Below, piece by piece: positions 63,618 to 64,000 of a DNA stretch of 64,000 nucleotides. The notes under the pieces are model-generated. The model saw only the letters and a program-made list of their open reading frames with translations, had not been told where the DNA came from and ran no database searches. Both the position numbers and the translations under genes were made by a program. Numbering within the stretch: the first letter of the stretch is position 1; the number at the start of each line of letters is the position of its first letter. Source of the DNA: Fragilaria radians (Eukaryota > Bacillariophyta > Fragilariophyceae > Fragilariales > Fragilariaceae). The stretch lies in NCBI GenBank assembly GCA_900642245.1, contig CAAAJI010000005.1:99029-163028 (forward strand). Direction: 5' to 3'.

Positions 63618-64000
63618 GATTCTAATTCAAGAGCAATTTTCCTATTTTTTTTCTCTAGGAAAAGTTGTACACCATCCATCGGTTTCTTCACGGCTTGAAG
63701 TAACCCCGGTCTGTCCTTCTACTTTTGTTGTCAGGCGTTATGCTTACCCTTAAACAGAAAGGAGAGGAATTCTTTAGATGACACTACTAGAGTTAGCGCT
63801 ATAGCAATGCCCAATTACAAATCTCGTCGTCCCTTTCACCTCATTCCTTAAATCCCAAAAGGCATAGAAAATCTTTCCTTCTAAGAACAAAAGCCTCCAT
63901 CCCCAAGCTACAAGTAGTCAGGTGAAAAATAGATTATGATCAAATCCATGGAAACAGATGTTTACACCTACTTCAATGCAATCGGTACGATGCTGTGTTC
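63618..64000. other. Upstream region of eIF3m, window end
   Basis: 383 bp with no supportable gene. The end may hold the edge of a gene lying outside the window. Confidence 0.4.

Overview
This is nuclear DNA from a eukaryote. It is probably a photosynthetic stramenopile, and most likely a diatom. Genes are single units with few, short GT-AG introns of 48-171 nt, the code is standard, and the DNA is AT-rich. Several genes encode N-terminal signal peptides that end in an Ala-Ser-Ala-Phe-like motif. This is the signature of import into a secondary, four-membrane plastid. It is clearest in a triose-phosphate/phosphate translocator (SAFLP), a thioredoxin-fold protein (SNAFVV), a TyrA dehydrogenase (GTAF), a HAD phosphatase and a carrier-family protein. 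Ty1/copia elements dominate the repeats, which also fits diatoms. No species is claimed.

Layout. 1-2.5 kb: no gene. 2.5-5.6 kb: PIG-A (GPI anchor synthesis), a glycosyltransferase fragment, and a sulfiredoxin/ParB-fold protein. 5.6-8.4 kb: decayed sequence. 8.4-10.6 kb: a Yae1/Lto1-like protein and an amino-acid transporter. 10.98-18.2 kb: a minus-strand Ty3/gypsy element split by a plus-strand Ty1/copia element with 217-bp LTRs. 19.1-25.8 kb: a GDP-fucose-type transporter, an unknown protein, a VAMP7-type SNARE, and a carrier with a long N-terminal extension. 27.3-27.9 kb: a solo LTR of the same family as the gypsy element. 28.7-37.5 kb: a three-level nest made of copia element A (+), copia element B (-) inside it, and a piece of family-B DNA polymerase inside the reverse-transcriptase region of A. 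The nest is flanked by a 156-bp direct repeat. 37.5-47.3 kb: a plastid membrane protein, a kelch-BTB protein, a TPR-Aha1 co-chaperone, and the plastid phosphate translocator. 47.3-50.2 kb: decayed sequence with a gag remnant. 50.2-59.8 kb: a compact block with a HAD phosphatase, TyrA, a thioredoxin-like protein, NOT2, RPA3 and an ABC-class ATPase. 60.25-61.9 kb: a pogo-like DNA transposon with 33-bp inverted repeats. 62.4-63.6 kb: eIF3m.

The host genes are unrelated housekeeping functions: glycan and GPI synthesis, membrane traffic, chaperoning, mRNA decay, replication, translation, and plastid metabolism. They do not form a pathway cluster. Two close arrangements stand out. The HAD and TyrA genes converge with 9 bp between their stops. 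TyrA and the thioredoxin-like gene diverge from a promoter that carries two copies of a 12-bp G-box motif.

Starts given here are at ATG codons, chosen by reading upstream of each frame. Splice sites were chosen by eye from GT/AG context plus reading-frame and family continuity. They are predictions without transcript support.
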